Source: a virus. Taken from it: 34,123 bases of DNA. The DNA lies in the IMG/VR virus record IMGVR_UViG_3300017737_000037, positions 1 through 34,123 of that record; one strand, written 5' to 3'. Position numbers and translations under genes: made by a program. The first letter of the stretch is position 1. Each line of letters opens with the position of its first letter. Positions 14,301 through 21,800 of the stretch are shown here, one piece after another. The notes under the pieces are model-generated. The model searched no databases. It had not been told where the DNA came from and worked only from the letters and a program-made list of their open reading frames with translations.

Positions 14301-17246
14301 ATTAAGACGAATAATAATGAGTTTAAACTTGCTACTAGTAAAACTGGTACAGCAGTTACATTCAACTCTGCTGGAAGTGGAAATGGACATACTCTTGAAA
14401 TGGAGAAGAAACTTGAGAAATCTTTGATTACCATTGATGGTGTCTCAAGATCCCCTCTGGCATTTACTTCAATCAACTATACTCTCAATAATAACGGTGG
14501 ATCTATCTCTATTGGTGCAACATATTTTGGTATTTCTGGAATCTCTTCCATTCTTCCAGGAGATGTTTTGAAAGTTGATGATGAGTTTGTCAAGGTTAAT
14601 GCTGTTGGTCTTGGAACTACAACTATTGGTCCTATTACAGGAACAGGTTCTTTCAACGTTGTCAAAACTGAAAGAGGATTTGTTGGAACTTTAGCAACCA
14701 CACACACTGACGGATCTGCCATCAGAGTTTTCCAAGGTTCTTACAATATGACTAGAAGTAAGATTCACTTCACTGAAGCACCTAGAGGTAATACTCAAGA
14801 ACTGGTTGATAATAGTAACATTCCATACCATAAGTCCACCTTTAACGGCAGAGTATATCTGAGAAATGATTATGCGTCCAACCAAATTTATGATGATATC
14901 ACTAGACAATTCACTGGTATTGGTGCGACCTATCGTCTGACGGTTGGTGGTGCTAATACAACAGGTATTGAAACTGGTAGTGGTTTGGTATTCATTAATA
15001 ATATGTTCCAAACTCCAACCACTGACAACAACACTGGAGGAAACTATAGTTTCACTGAAACTGGCAGCACATCTAATTTAGTGTTTACCGGAGTAAAAGA
15101 TTCAAATGATGATCTTATAATTTCCGAAACTGATGTAAACAAGAATCAACTTCCAAGAGGTGGGATGATTGTTTCACTTGGTTCCACACAGGGTCTTGGA
15201 GTTGCTCCTCTGGTTGGTGCCTCTGTAACTGCTTTTGTGTCTGGTGGTGTAATTCAGACTATTGGAGCTGGTGCTACTGATATTCTTGGTTCTGGATACC
15301 GTGGAACGGTTGCTATTGGAATCACTGATCCAAATCATAATGGTAACGCCGCTGCTGTTACCGTTACAGTTGGTGCTGGTGGATCTCTTGCATTCAATGT
15401 AACAAATGGAGGTACTGGATATAGTTACAATCCAACCATTAATATTCCATCTCCATCATACGAAAATCTTTCCATCACGGGCGTATCTCGTCTTGGTCAA
15501 GGTGCTACAACCGATACTGGCAGCGGTCTTCTACTTAATGTGGAAGTTGGTGCTGCTATAACATCAGTTGGAATTGGTTCTACTCTATTTGAAGTTAAAA
15601 ACTTTAAGATTGTTAGAAACGGATATGGATTTAGAATTGGTGATAAGTTTAAACCAGTGGGTCTTGTAACTGCCAAGGGTCTTCCTGCAATGGTCAATGA
15701 ACCAGAATTTGAAGTTCTGGATGTCTTTAATGATAAATTTGCCGCTTGGCAATTTGGCGAACTTGATTATATCGATTCAATCTCCAATCTTATTGACGGA
15801 TCTCGCGTCAGATTCCCGTTAAATTATAAAGGAGAACTTGTAAGTTTTGAAGTTGATAGGAATGATCCAGATTCTTCGGCGATTGATCTTGAAGCAGTCC
15901 TTCTGATCTACGTAAATGGTGTAATTCAGCAACCCAATGTTCACTATCAGTTCGTTGGTGGTACATCAATTGTATTCAAGACTGCGCCAACTGCAAACGA
16001 TAATATTGATATCTTCTTCTACAGAGGAACTAGAGGAACTGATAGTGTTAGCGTAAATGTTAACACTTCTGTTGAAACTGGAGACCTTCTGCAAATGCAG
16101 AAGACTGAAAACAGTCTTGCTCAAGATCCAAGAACAATTTACAACATCAATAACTCTGATAAGGTAGAAACTAATATCTACGCTGGTCTTGGCATCGATG
16201 AAACTAACTTCAAACCACTTAGTTGGATTAAGAAGAAGGTAGATCAGAGACTTGGTGGCGAACTTGTTAACAAGTCTAGAGATTCTATTGAAGGGCAGGT
16301 TTATCCTACCGCAAGAGTTATTGGAGATATTTCTGCATCTGCTACTGAAATATTTGTTGATGACGCACAATTCTTCAATTATGAAGAAAATGAATCTTCT
16401 ATTAATATCACCAGTGTCAATGGATTACTTGTTAATACATCAACAGAACATGTATCTGCTGCTGTCACTGCTGTAGTCTCTTCAACAGGAACCATTAGTT
16501 CCTTGGATGTTACTGAAGGAGGTGCTGGTTACTCTGGTTCAGCAACACTTAAGATCGCTGCACCGAAGGCAGTGGGTGTTGGTATTGGTACAACTGCTAC
16601 CGGTACGGTCGCTATTGTTAATGATTTTATCAACTCAGCATCTGTAACCAATGCTGGTTTTGGATATACCCGCACAGCACCTCCACAGGTTCTGGTTTCT
16701 GCTCCAGCACTTTCTGTTGAAACTTTAACTGGAATTACCGCTGTCGCTGGTTTTGCTGCGACAATAACTGGTATTTCCACAGCAGTTGGAACTGGTGGAA
16801 ATAATCTTGCCCTTGCGTTTAGTTTCACGGCATCTAACACTGCAGGACTTCAAGAAGGTTATCCAATCTTCGTTAAAAATACTAGTATTGGTAATGGTGT
16901 TAGATCCATTAACAGTTCCGATAATTCAATCGTAGCTATCGGAACAACATTCCTGGACAACGTTTACATCATCAACGACCTTCACACAACTGCGACGACT
17001 GGAGTTGCAACTTGTAACATTCTTTCTACTACTACGCATACGGGTCTTACTACGACAGGTAGTTTGACGGTTCCACAAGGAACACTCTCTTGGGGCAGAC
17101 TTTCTGGGTTTACCAGAGCATCTTCTCCAATCGCTATCGGTGTTACTGGTTTGAGAGTTGATGCTGGATTATCAACATTCCCCACTATCCAAAGACGGGG
17201 ATTCGGTTTGAGAGACAATGGATCTCTCAGAAAGGACCTGGGATAG
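5376..17246 (+). CDS. Giant modular baseplate protein (VrlC-like, gp7 position)
   Basis: A 3956-aa protein preceded by a good ribosome-binding site (AGAGGA, ATG after 8 nt). By position, between gp6 and gp8, it takes the place of T4 gp7 (1032 aa); cyanophage versions are often called VrlC. The N-terminus (residues 1-200) is a conserved helical head. Then come many beta modules. At least four clear HG/HN-x(4)-GD modules start at residues 839, 962, 1741 and 1802, with weaker ones near 610 and 2937. More than ten GxGY-type repeats are spread from residue 737 to the end. A YHYH-like domain lies at about 1222-1330 (GWAYDGNPIYGG at 1228). The segment at 2385 (YYQNLSYSIKSPI) is conserved in such proteins. 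The C-terminus ends GFGLRDNGSLRKDLG. No transmembrane segment is seen. It is probably the outer wedge scaffold or part of the fibre network; the role is inferred. Confidence 0.85.
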   Translation: MIQTGFERRVKVQQVIESQLPEFLRSESPKSIDFLKQYYISQEHQGGATDIVENLDQYLKFDNLTPEVVTGYTSLTAGISSTADTVQVSTTKGFPDEYGLFKINDEIITYTGKTATSFTGCVRGFSGISSYRSSLDPEELIFSDTSEEVHANGSTVQNLSALFLKEFYRKLKYSFAPGLEDVDFVDNLDVNNFLKEIRSLYESKGTEDSFKILFKVLYGVDPKVIDLEDYLIKPSAAKFKRREEVVVERISGDPNKLVGQTIRKSTDSATQASISEVEIFTNSGISTYYKLGLFVGFDDKDLIEGTFKVQPATKVANTVSVGASVITVDSTVGFAQTGKIIAGENTIEYADKTVNQFLGCSGIGTAITSSTELRTDEVYIGYEDGDISKKVEVRIGGVLSEFKATNDILLSNEGQKIFVKNIGERIKNPELNKTDKQIFANSWIYNTSCRFDVESINGATVQLKSEIDDSSLKVGDTVDILNGSTETVLHANAVVATVSATNKQITLDNLVGFTANSTIIYTIRRKLETATSSGTPLFYGDNTVTTDVQNVYTDDAHAYVASNSLPSYDISETALSATLASAAGNALQGFDSSTQKYSIISFASPVPFVTGDEVFYKASSDTLVGLPEGVYFVEVLSTSNQIKLFASRSLIEGGSSLEFTSAGAGTHKFVLASQKSEAIYPQQLLKKFPIVRNIKDGKGTSTIPGSTGMLVNGTEVVNYKSNDKIYFGPIKNVRLYNGGKNYDVINPPTIEIGSPGAAYTTALVRPVVRGSVTEVQIDPQDFDLVDVTSITIDGGNGSGAVLQPILETRYREIEFDARLTSGGGAISNTNDTITFVKPHNLRNGDAIVYSRNGNNAIGIGTFGGSNSHQDKALASGSVYFAQIVNPTTIKLYETFENYSSGISTVGFTTTSQGTHKFRLFDGKKNISAIKVTNSGSGYENRQLKVKSENISSVSDSITFNNHGFLDGDKILYATDNTAVTGLSTNVQYQILKIDDHSFRLANAGVGGTNTTDYTKRQHVNITDVGIGIQNFAYPPVTITVNAEFDGVSGVITATPSVRGEIVDLYLYETGTGYGSKILNFHKKPDIKIKNGKNAELKPLISGGKVVSVQVTNSGSEYSSAPDLKVEGEGVGAKLRAIVSGGKITNVVVLTGGIGYFQNTTSVVVTSAGSNSVVDVEVRDLVCNSHTRFGDEILVETAEKLEYGLVGYSTAIGADTFGDIGGTHSPIIGWAYDGNPIYGGYAYTDPSDVNSGIKILTSSYELATTEVSDRPSGFTAGFFVEDYKFTDSGDLDEHNGRYAKTPEYPNGVYAYHSTITSDGKNSKFPFFIGGSYSSVPVTQNINQTFDFNSSDLRRNTLPYVAGDKFATNDFVSEPNEVLTQSAVIDSIVRGSVDGFKINNSGTDYRVGETLTFDNEGTSGGGLSAYVSRVTGKSIVDVTTTIQSHQNAILVWEKSGAVSVNVDPFHEYFDNDQIAVSGLSTFISGLTKSHKIGVSSERTRLSVQVAANSSVGFVTDIFVNRIVDSVSVGSTLGIGTETLSVLGTYPEKKVIRVLRGIVGAAHTANSDVFVSPSKFTLPVNVSYFDSSVNDKVFFNSIQSVGIGTTTGASSSKGYFTGSLHYTISVPTQGIYLPNHPFKTGEQVTFERFAGSQGFTVSNTNTSATYSIPQSGNTQTLFVVKKTDDIIGLCTQVGLTTNTEGVYFRNITSNADSRDYRYSLTSNKTQVTAKVEKIRAKVAVSTAHGLINGDVVNLSVNSEQSVGIGTSVSVYLKYNSANDKLLINPIGFTSTAVNTSTNRLTLTEHGLKTGDKVFYDSNLIISGLSTGSYFVYRIDDNTINLANTRFDTISNPPSVVSFGSTGGSSQELSAINPRLNLVRDNNLVFNVNDSSLSGYNFRLYYDSDFKNELVSIGSSTTFSTVSVGTVGIANTVTASTVTLNFNKNLPSKVYYQLDKAGYISTADTEVTNYSEINFINSTYSGTYSVTGVGETAFTVSLKNVPEDLDYNQSSTSVLKYSTSSPRSLGGVDKLEITFGGASYKKLPKFVSIASTAGINADIIPTSTTLGRINQVTIQDTGFDFSADKTLSPEVYISPNITVVNRNTVSGITITSGGSGFTSPPDLVLVNPDTGSAYDNGTLIAKMQGSSINKIEILDVPKGLSDTESKVFSANNSNGVGVNSVFSSPAGVVTCVLATPTLGFTTSTAPFSINDFVYAENISLASTTGTGFNSQDYSYNFFKVTAYRNTNPAEVEFDISPYATNAGVAQTDGQSTFATLINRNDYPTFTVVQTPLEFIVGESLFIKSGNTYIGIDLIVTNNLNDAIKVYGTYELTKNDVIVGKNSGTIATINKIDENTGIFEVDYSLETDYGWANDTGKLNEDYQVIPDNDYYQNLSYSIKSPIEFEDWVNPVNRMLHSSGLKNFADTGITSEGKVSATSRSANSSALIDIINLNANGTTMRVDAINFFDFGIDIDVSNNKSKFIKFQNKRLSDYIECKTNRVLTIDNFNSQFSNQENANTTLYRDIDKFIDNDGYSRYLIQMIKPNSKDLQATELIVVNTKNDDLITVEKASIHNTKDDLVDIEAIKDAFNNVSLRLTPDDPFNDDIDVKFIKNNFNTTLAGISTQSIGFVNLIGNNVSVGVGLTGLVFEGSSSGTESIFANIELIDTVTNDKTIVDMFVDHDGTDTYRSDFFFDNSTLGYSPKFIGTFTSNIASGVLKLNFENTESNDVLVRSRIVGFNTVGAGIGTHIFKASGQPDSSVKEGRLETKFSTFSGTGISTVLTYDKADVTTVKSTAKVSYGNTSALHQVLFNHNNINAFTVQYPHLSIGSTMGIGTFGADINGSNFVLVFHPDANISDDITVQIYSEIIQTEKDLNNVPATLTYGSANEQLKTSQYDSINGDRTNKVDFDVKHNSVPVFEKQFNPGTSTVVNLGTGVFTIADHFFSNREKLTYTPRSTFVGGAYTSMVMSNGNALPSTVYAIKTNNNEFKLATSKTGTAVTFNSAGSGNGHTLEMEKKLEKSLITIDGVSRSPLAFTSINYTLNNNGGSISIGATYFGISGISSILPGDVLKVDDEFVKVNAVGLGTTTIGPITGTGSFNVVKTERGFVGTLATTHTDGSAIRVFQGSYNMTRSKIHFTEAPRGNTQELVDNSNIPYHKSTFNGRVYLRNDYASNQIYDDITRQFTGIGATYRLTVGGANTTGIETGSGLVFINNMFQTPTTDNNTGGNYSFTETGSTSNLVFTGVKDSNDDLIISETDVNKNQLPRGGMIVSLGSTQGLGVAPLVGASVTAFVSGGVIQTIGAGATDILGSGYRGTVAIGITDPNHNGNAAAVTVTVGAGGSLAFNVTNGGTGYSYNPTINIPSPSYENLSITGVSRLGQGATTDTGSGLLLNVEVGAAITSVGIGSTLFEVKNFKIVRNGYGFRIGDKFKPVGLVTAKGLPAMVNEPEFEVLDVFNDKFAAWQFGELDYIDSISNLIDGSRVRFPLNYKGELVSFEVDRNDPDSSAIDLEAVLLIYVNGVIQQPNVHYQFVGGTSIVFKTAPTANDNIDIFFYRGTRGTDSVSVNVNTSVETGDLLQMQKTENSLAQDPRTIYNINNSDKVETNIYAGLGIDETNFKPLSWIKKKVDQRLGGELVNKSRDSIEGQVYPTARVIGDISASATEIFVDDAQFFNYEENESSINITSVNGLLVNTSTEHVSAAVTAVVSSTGTISSLDVTEGGAGYSGSATLKIAAPKAVGVGIGTTATGTVAIVNDFINSASVTNAGFGYTRTAPPQVLVSAPALSVETLTGITAVAGFAATITGISTAVGTGGNNLALAFSFTASNTAGLQEGYPIFVKNTSIGNGVRSINSSDNSIVAIGTTFLDNVYIINDLHTTATTGVATCNILSTTTHTGLTTTGSLTVPQGTLSWGRLSGFTRASSPIAIGVTGLRVDAGLSTFPTIQRRGFGLRDNGSLRKDLG

Positions 17247-17247
17247 T

Positions 17248-17255
17248 TATAAATA
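17248..17255 (+). promoter_or_regulatory. T4-type late promoter TATAAATA before gp8
   Basis: A perfect TATAAATA begins one base after the stop of the giant gene and lies 19 bp before the gp8 ATG at 17275. In T4 this octamer alone is the late -10 element recognised by gp55. Its intergenic position supports function and also argues for the downstream gp8 start. Confidence 0.7.
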
Positions 17256-17274
17256 TAGAAAAAAGCTAGCAACG

Positions 17275-18822
17275 ATGGCGGCAATTGTAACCGATCAGTT
17301 TAGAATATTAAATGCGGGAAACTTTGTAGATTCCGTCACTAGTACTGATAATTCTTACTATATTTTTGTTGGTTTATCCAATCCTTCCATAGTTGGATTT
17401 GGAAGAACTACAGACTGGGATACAAATACTCCTAGTCCTATTGACAATATTGATTATGCCAATTTTATTGGTGACAATATGTCATTTGGTAAAAAAGTCT
17501 CCTCTGCTAATGTCAGAAGACTAGTAAGGAGAGTTGATTGGACTAGTGGGACGAAATATGAAATATATCGTCAAGATTATAGTCTCAAGAATCTTTCCCC
17601 AACTACAAAGTCTGCAAGACTTTATGATGCGAACTACTATGTAATGAACAGTGAGTTCAAAGTATATACTGTTATTGATAATGGATCTTCTGGAATTAGC
17701 ACAACAGGAAATGCTTCTATTGACGAACCAACTTTTACTGATCTTGAACCATCAAAAGCAGGAGTAAGTGGAGATGGATATGTATGGAAATATCTTTTCA
17801 CAGTATCTCCAAGTGATATTATTAAGTTTGATTCTACTGAATACATTTCTCTTCCAAATAACTGGTCTACATCAACAGATGCTCAGATAGTTGCTGTTAG
17901 AAATAATGGTGATTCTGATATTAATGAGAATCAGATTAAGAAAGTATATGTTGACCAGCAGGGATTGGGATATTCTCAGGGATCTCATGAAGTTAATATT
18001 TTGGGTGATGGAACTGGAGGTAAAGTTATTGTTGATGTAGATGTCAATGGTAAAATTACAAACACTATAGTTTCCTCTGGTGGAAAAAATTATAGTTATG
18101 GAATTGTAGATCTTGGATCTATCAATTCCAACTCAAGCACTAAAGCAAAACTAATCCCAATTATTCCACCATCAAAAGGTCATGGTCATGATCTTTATAA
18201 AGAACTTGGTGCAGATAAAGTACTTGTTTATGCAAGATTTGACGATTCTACCAGAGATTTTCCAACTGACATAACCTTTGCACAAATTGGCATAGTCAAG
18301 AATCCAACTTCTATAGGATCTACAACAGTTTTCTCCGAAAATCAGTTTTCTTCCTTCGGAGCATTAAAGTTTTCCTCAGTTACTGGAACAGTATCTGTTG
18401 GTGATAAGATTGGTCAAAGTGTCACTGGTGGAAAAGCAGTAGGTTTTGTTGCCTCGTTTGATAATGAAACTAAAGTATTGAAGTATTTTCAAGATAGAAA
18501 TGCTTTCCTAAATCAAACTACGTTTGATCAAACAGATTATGTCGGTGTTTCTACTAACGGTAAACTGTACGAGTTTGCTTCAAATACAAATGCAGTTACT
18601 ACCACTGGAGGTTTCTCTGGTTCTATTGATACTGGGTTCACTGGTATTACTACAAACCCATCAGGAACAAAACTTATTTCAATTGGCACCCAAATCACAA
18701 ACGGGATTGCCAATCCTGAGATAAATAAAGGGTCGGGAGATATTGTCTATATTGACAATCGTCCAGCAATCTCCAGAAACTCAAGACAAAAAGAAGACGT
18801 TAAAATCATCCTGGAATTCTAA
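17275..18822 (+). CDS. 8: Baseplate wedge subunit gp8, enlarged
   Basis: A 515-aa protein. The frame is open from 17218, but the ATG at 17275 is preferred: it gives the conserved MAAIVTDQFRILNAGNFVDS start and lies after the late promoter. gp8 dimers link gp6 and gp7 in the T4 wedge. Conserved features are the SYYIFVGLSNPS region, a WDxNTPSPIDN segment, the FGKKVS/RRVDW segment and a GDGYVWKYLFTVSPSD motif near residue 180. T4 gp8 has 334 aa. Part of the excess here is a GxGY module (GLGYSQGSHEVNILGDGTGG to SSGGKNYSYG, about residues 222-280), the same module as in the neighbouring giant protein. The next gene starts 3 bp after the stop. Confidence 0.88.
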   Translation: MAAIVTDQFRILNAGNFVDSVTSTDNSYYIFVGLSNPSIVGFGRTTDWDTNTPSPIDNIDYANFIGDNMSFGKKVSSANVRRLVRRVDWTSGTKYEIYRQDYSLKNLSPTTKSARLYDANYYVMNSEFKVYTVIDNGSSGISTTGNASIDEPTFTDLEPSKAGVSGDGYVWKYLFTVSPSDIIKFDSTEYISLPNNWSTSTDAQIVAVRNNGDSDINENQIKKVYVDQQGLGYSQGSHEVNILGDGTGGKVIVDVDVNGKITNTIVSSGGKNYSYGIVDLGSINSNSSTKAKLIPIIPPSKGHGHDLYKELGADKVLVYARFDDSTRDFPTDITFAQIGIVKNPTSIGSTTVFSENQFSSFGALKFSSVTGTVSVGDKIGQSVTGGKAVGFVASFDNETKVLKYFQDRNAFLNQTTFDQTDYVGVSTNGKLYEFASNTNAVTTTGGFSGSIDTGFTGITTNPSGTKLISIGTQITNGIANPEINKGSGDIVYIDNRPAISRNSRQKEDVKIILEF

Positions 18823-18825
18823 ACG

Positions 18826-21800
18826 ATGCCACAGAAAACTAATCTCAATATCAATCCTTATTTTGACGATTTCGATAAGGATGATAATTTTTACAAGGTT
18901 TTATTTAAACCAGGATTTCCAGTTCAGGCTAGAGAACTGACTACTCTGCAATCAATTCTGCAGAATCAGATAGAATCGTTTGGAAGTCATATGTTCAAAG
19001 AGGGGTCCATGGTGATCCCTGGAAATATTGCATTTGATCCTGAGTATTCTGCTGTTAAATTAAATGCAGACCACTTAGGAATTGATATTTCTGTATATGG
19101 GAAAAATCTTGTAGGGAATAGGTTAAGAGGACAAACATCTGGTGTTATTGCTAAAGTTGACAGATATGAGAATGTATCTGATTTAAATGGAATAACAAAC
19201 CCAACTATTTTTGTAAAGTATACTCAGTCGGGTGATAATAATCAAGTTGAACCTTTCCAAGATGGGGAAGTATTAATCACTGAAGAATCTTTCACTTATG
19301 GTAACACTTCTATAAATGCTGGTGAGACTATTGCTTCTTTGATATCTGAAGATGCTACTGGAGTTGGAAGTGCTGTATCTATTGCTCCGGGAGTATATTT
19401 TATTAGAGGATCTTTTGTAGATGTTTCTTCTGATAAAATTTTCTTAGATCCATATTCTAACACACCATCTTATAGAGTTGGATTAACTATTACTGAAGAA
19501 ATCATCACAGCAAAAGATGATGATTCTTTGTATGATAATGCAAAAGGATTTTCTAACTTTGCTGCTCCTGGAGCAGATAGATTAAGAATTAAACTTACAT
19601 TATCTAAGAAACTTTTAACTGATAATGATGATAAGACTTTTGTAGAAATTCTCAGAATAGATAATGGGGAAATAAAAAAACTTCAGAACAAATCTAACTA
19701 TAATCTCATCAGAGATTATTTTGCACAAAGAACTTTTGAAGAGTCTGGTAATTATGCTATTGATGATTTTCAAGTTGAAGTCAGAGAAAGTTTGAATGAT
19801 AGACTTGGAAATGAAGGAGTATATTTTTCTGGACAATCCACTGATCAAGGAAATAATCCTTCTGAAGATCTTATGGCAGTATCTGTTTCTGCTGGTAAGG
19901 CATATGTTAAAGGATTTGATGTAGAGAACAGTGCCACTAAAATTATTGATGTTGAAAAACCAAGAGATACTAAAACAATAACGAATGCTTTAGTTCCATT
20001 TGAAATGGGAACTCTAATTCGTGCTAATAATGTTCAGGGAACTCCATTATTTGGTGTCAATAATAATAGCAATATTGTAAAACTTCAAGGTCAAAGGAGA
20101 GGAAACTCCACAACTGCTGCTACTGGAACTGAAATTGGTCAAGCAAGAGTATATAACTTTAGTCTTACAGATTCTGTTCAAGTAGATCTTTCCACTTCTT
20201 GGGATTTGTATCTTTTTGATGTTCAGACATACACCACAATTAGTCTGAACGAAAACACTCTGACTGCTGACATACCTATCAGTTCTTACATTAGAGGTGT
20301 AAGTAGTGGTGCTTCTGGATATGTTCAGAGTGCTCCTGGCGGGACTACTGATATTACTCTGATGCAGACATCAGGAACCTTCATTGTTGGTGAACAACTT
20401 TTAATTAATGAGAGTAAAGAAATTTCTCGCTCGATTACAAGTCTCACAACTCATACTATTGAAGATGTCAAGTCAATTTATCAAGACTCCACAGCACTGA
20501 ATTCTGAACTCAAGAGAGATTTTATTGCTGATACCATCCTCGAAAGAAAACTCCTCACTGGATTTGGCATAGCAGACACTGTTAGTATCAGCAATGCTGG
20601 TGCTATGACTTCTCCAGGTAAGTTCTTTAACAATATAAAGGTTGGAGATATTGTTAGATATCAAATTGCTGGAACTAGTGATGAAACTTTTAACAGAGTT
20701 AGTGCGATCAATACTGCTAAAACACAAGTCACCTTAGTTGCTGAGCAGGATAGAACTAATGTTTGTGATGGTAGTCTTCCAAGTGGAACTTTCACCGGAA
20801 CATTTACATTAGGTGTGCCTGTTGTTAGAGAACGTGGTGGTTTGTTCGCACCTCTTGAAGAACAAAATATTTCTTCTGTTGACTTGGGATCTTCCAATCT
20901 CTTAGTTTCTAGTCAACTAAGAGAGCAAACCACAAGTGTTGCTGGAACTCTGGCTATTAATGTAACTGCAACTGGAATTAGTAGTTGTTTATTTGAATCC
21001 TTTGATCAAGAAAGATACAGTATTCATTACAATGATGGATCAATTGAAACTTTAACTGGAGATCAAGTATCTCTCAGTTCTGCAGGTCAAGTTATTACCT
21101 TTACTGGACTTACTGCGTCTCAATCTAGTAATGTAACGGTAAACACTACTGTTAAGAAAATTGGTATTACTAATAAAGATAAAGTGCTTACTAGAAGCAC
21201 TAAAGTTGAAGTAAATAAATCCGCTGCAGGTGTATCTACTTCTATATCCGCAACATCACAAAGTAATTTTTACGGAACAAGAATTCAGGATAGAGAAATT
21301 TCTCTTAATGTCCCAGACGTTGTTGAAGTTATTGCAGTATATGAATCATTAGGAACATCAGTTGCAACTTTAGATTCTCTAGAGTTTCCTGCAGGATTAG
21401 CACTCAACACAGCATCTATTCTTGGTGAAAGAGTTATAGGTAATACAAGTAATGCAATTGCTCAAATCGTTACACGATCATCAGCAACAAAAGTAGAAAT
21501 TGTATATCTGACAGATGATAAGTTTGTAGTAGGTGAAAACGTAACCTTTGAAGACTCTAAAATTATTGCCCCTCTTCAAGTTATTGGTCTTGGAAACTTC
21601 TCTAACGTAACTAATAATTACGCTCTTGATAAGGGAGTAAATACACAATTCTATGATTATTCTAGAATTGTTCGTAATGAAAAGAGTTCTTATGTACCTT
21701 CAAGAAAACTTCTGATTATTTACAATCATTATACAGTTCCATCTAATGATACTGGTGATGTTTACACAGTAAATTCTTATAATTCTGAAAGATTTGAGGA

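Noticed and set aside
17218-17274. Upstream ATG giving gp8 an extra 19 residues
   Set aside because: The extension overlaps the giant gene and the late promoter, and the conserved gp8 N-terminus begins at 17275.
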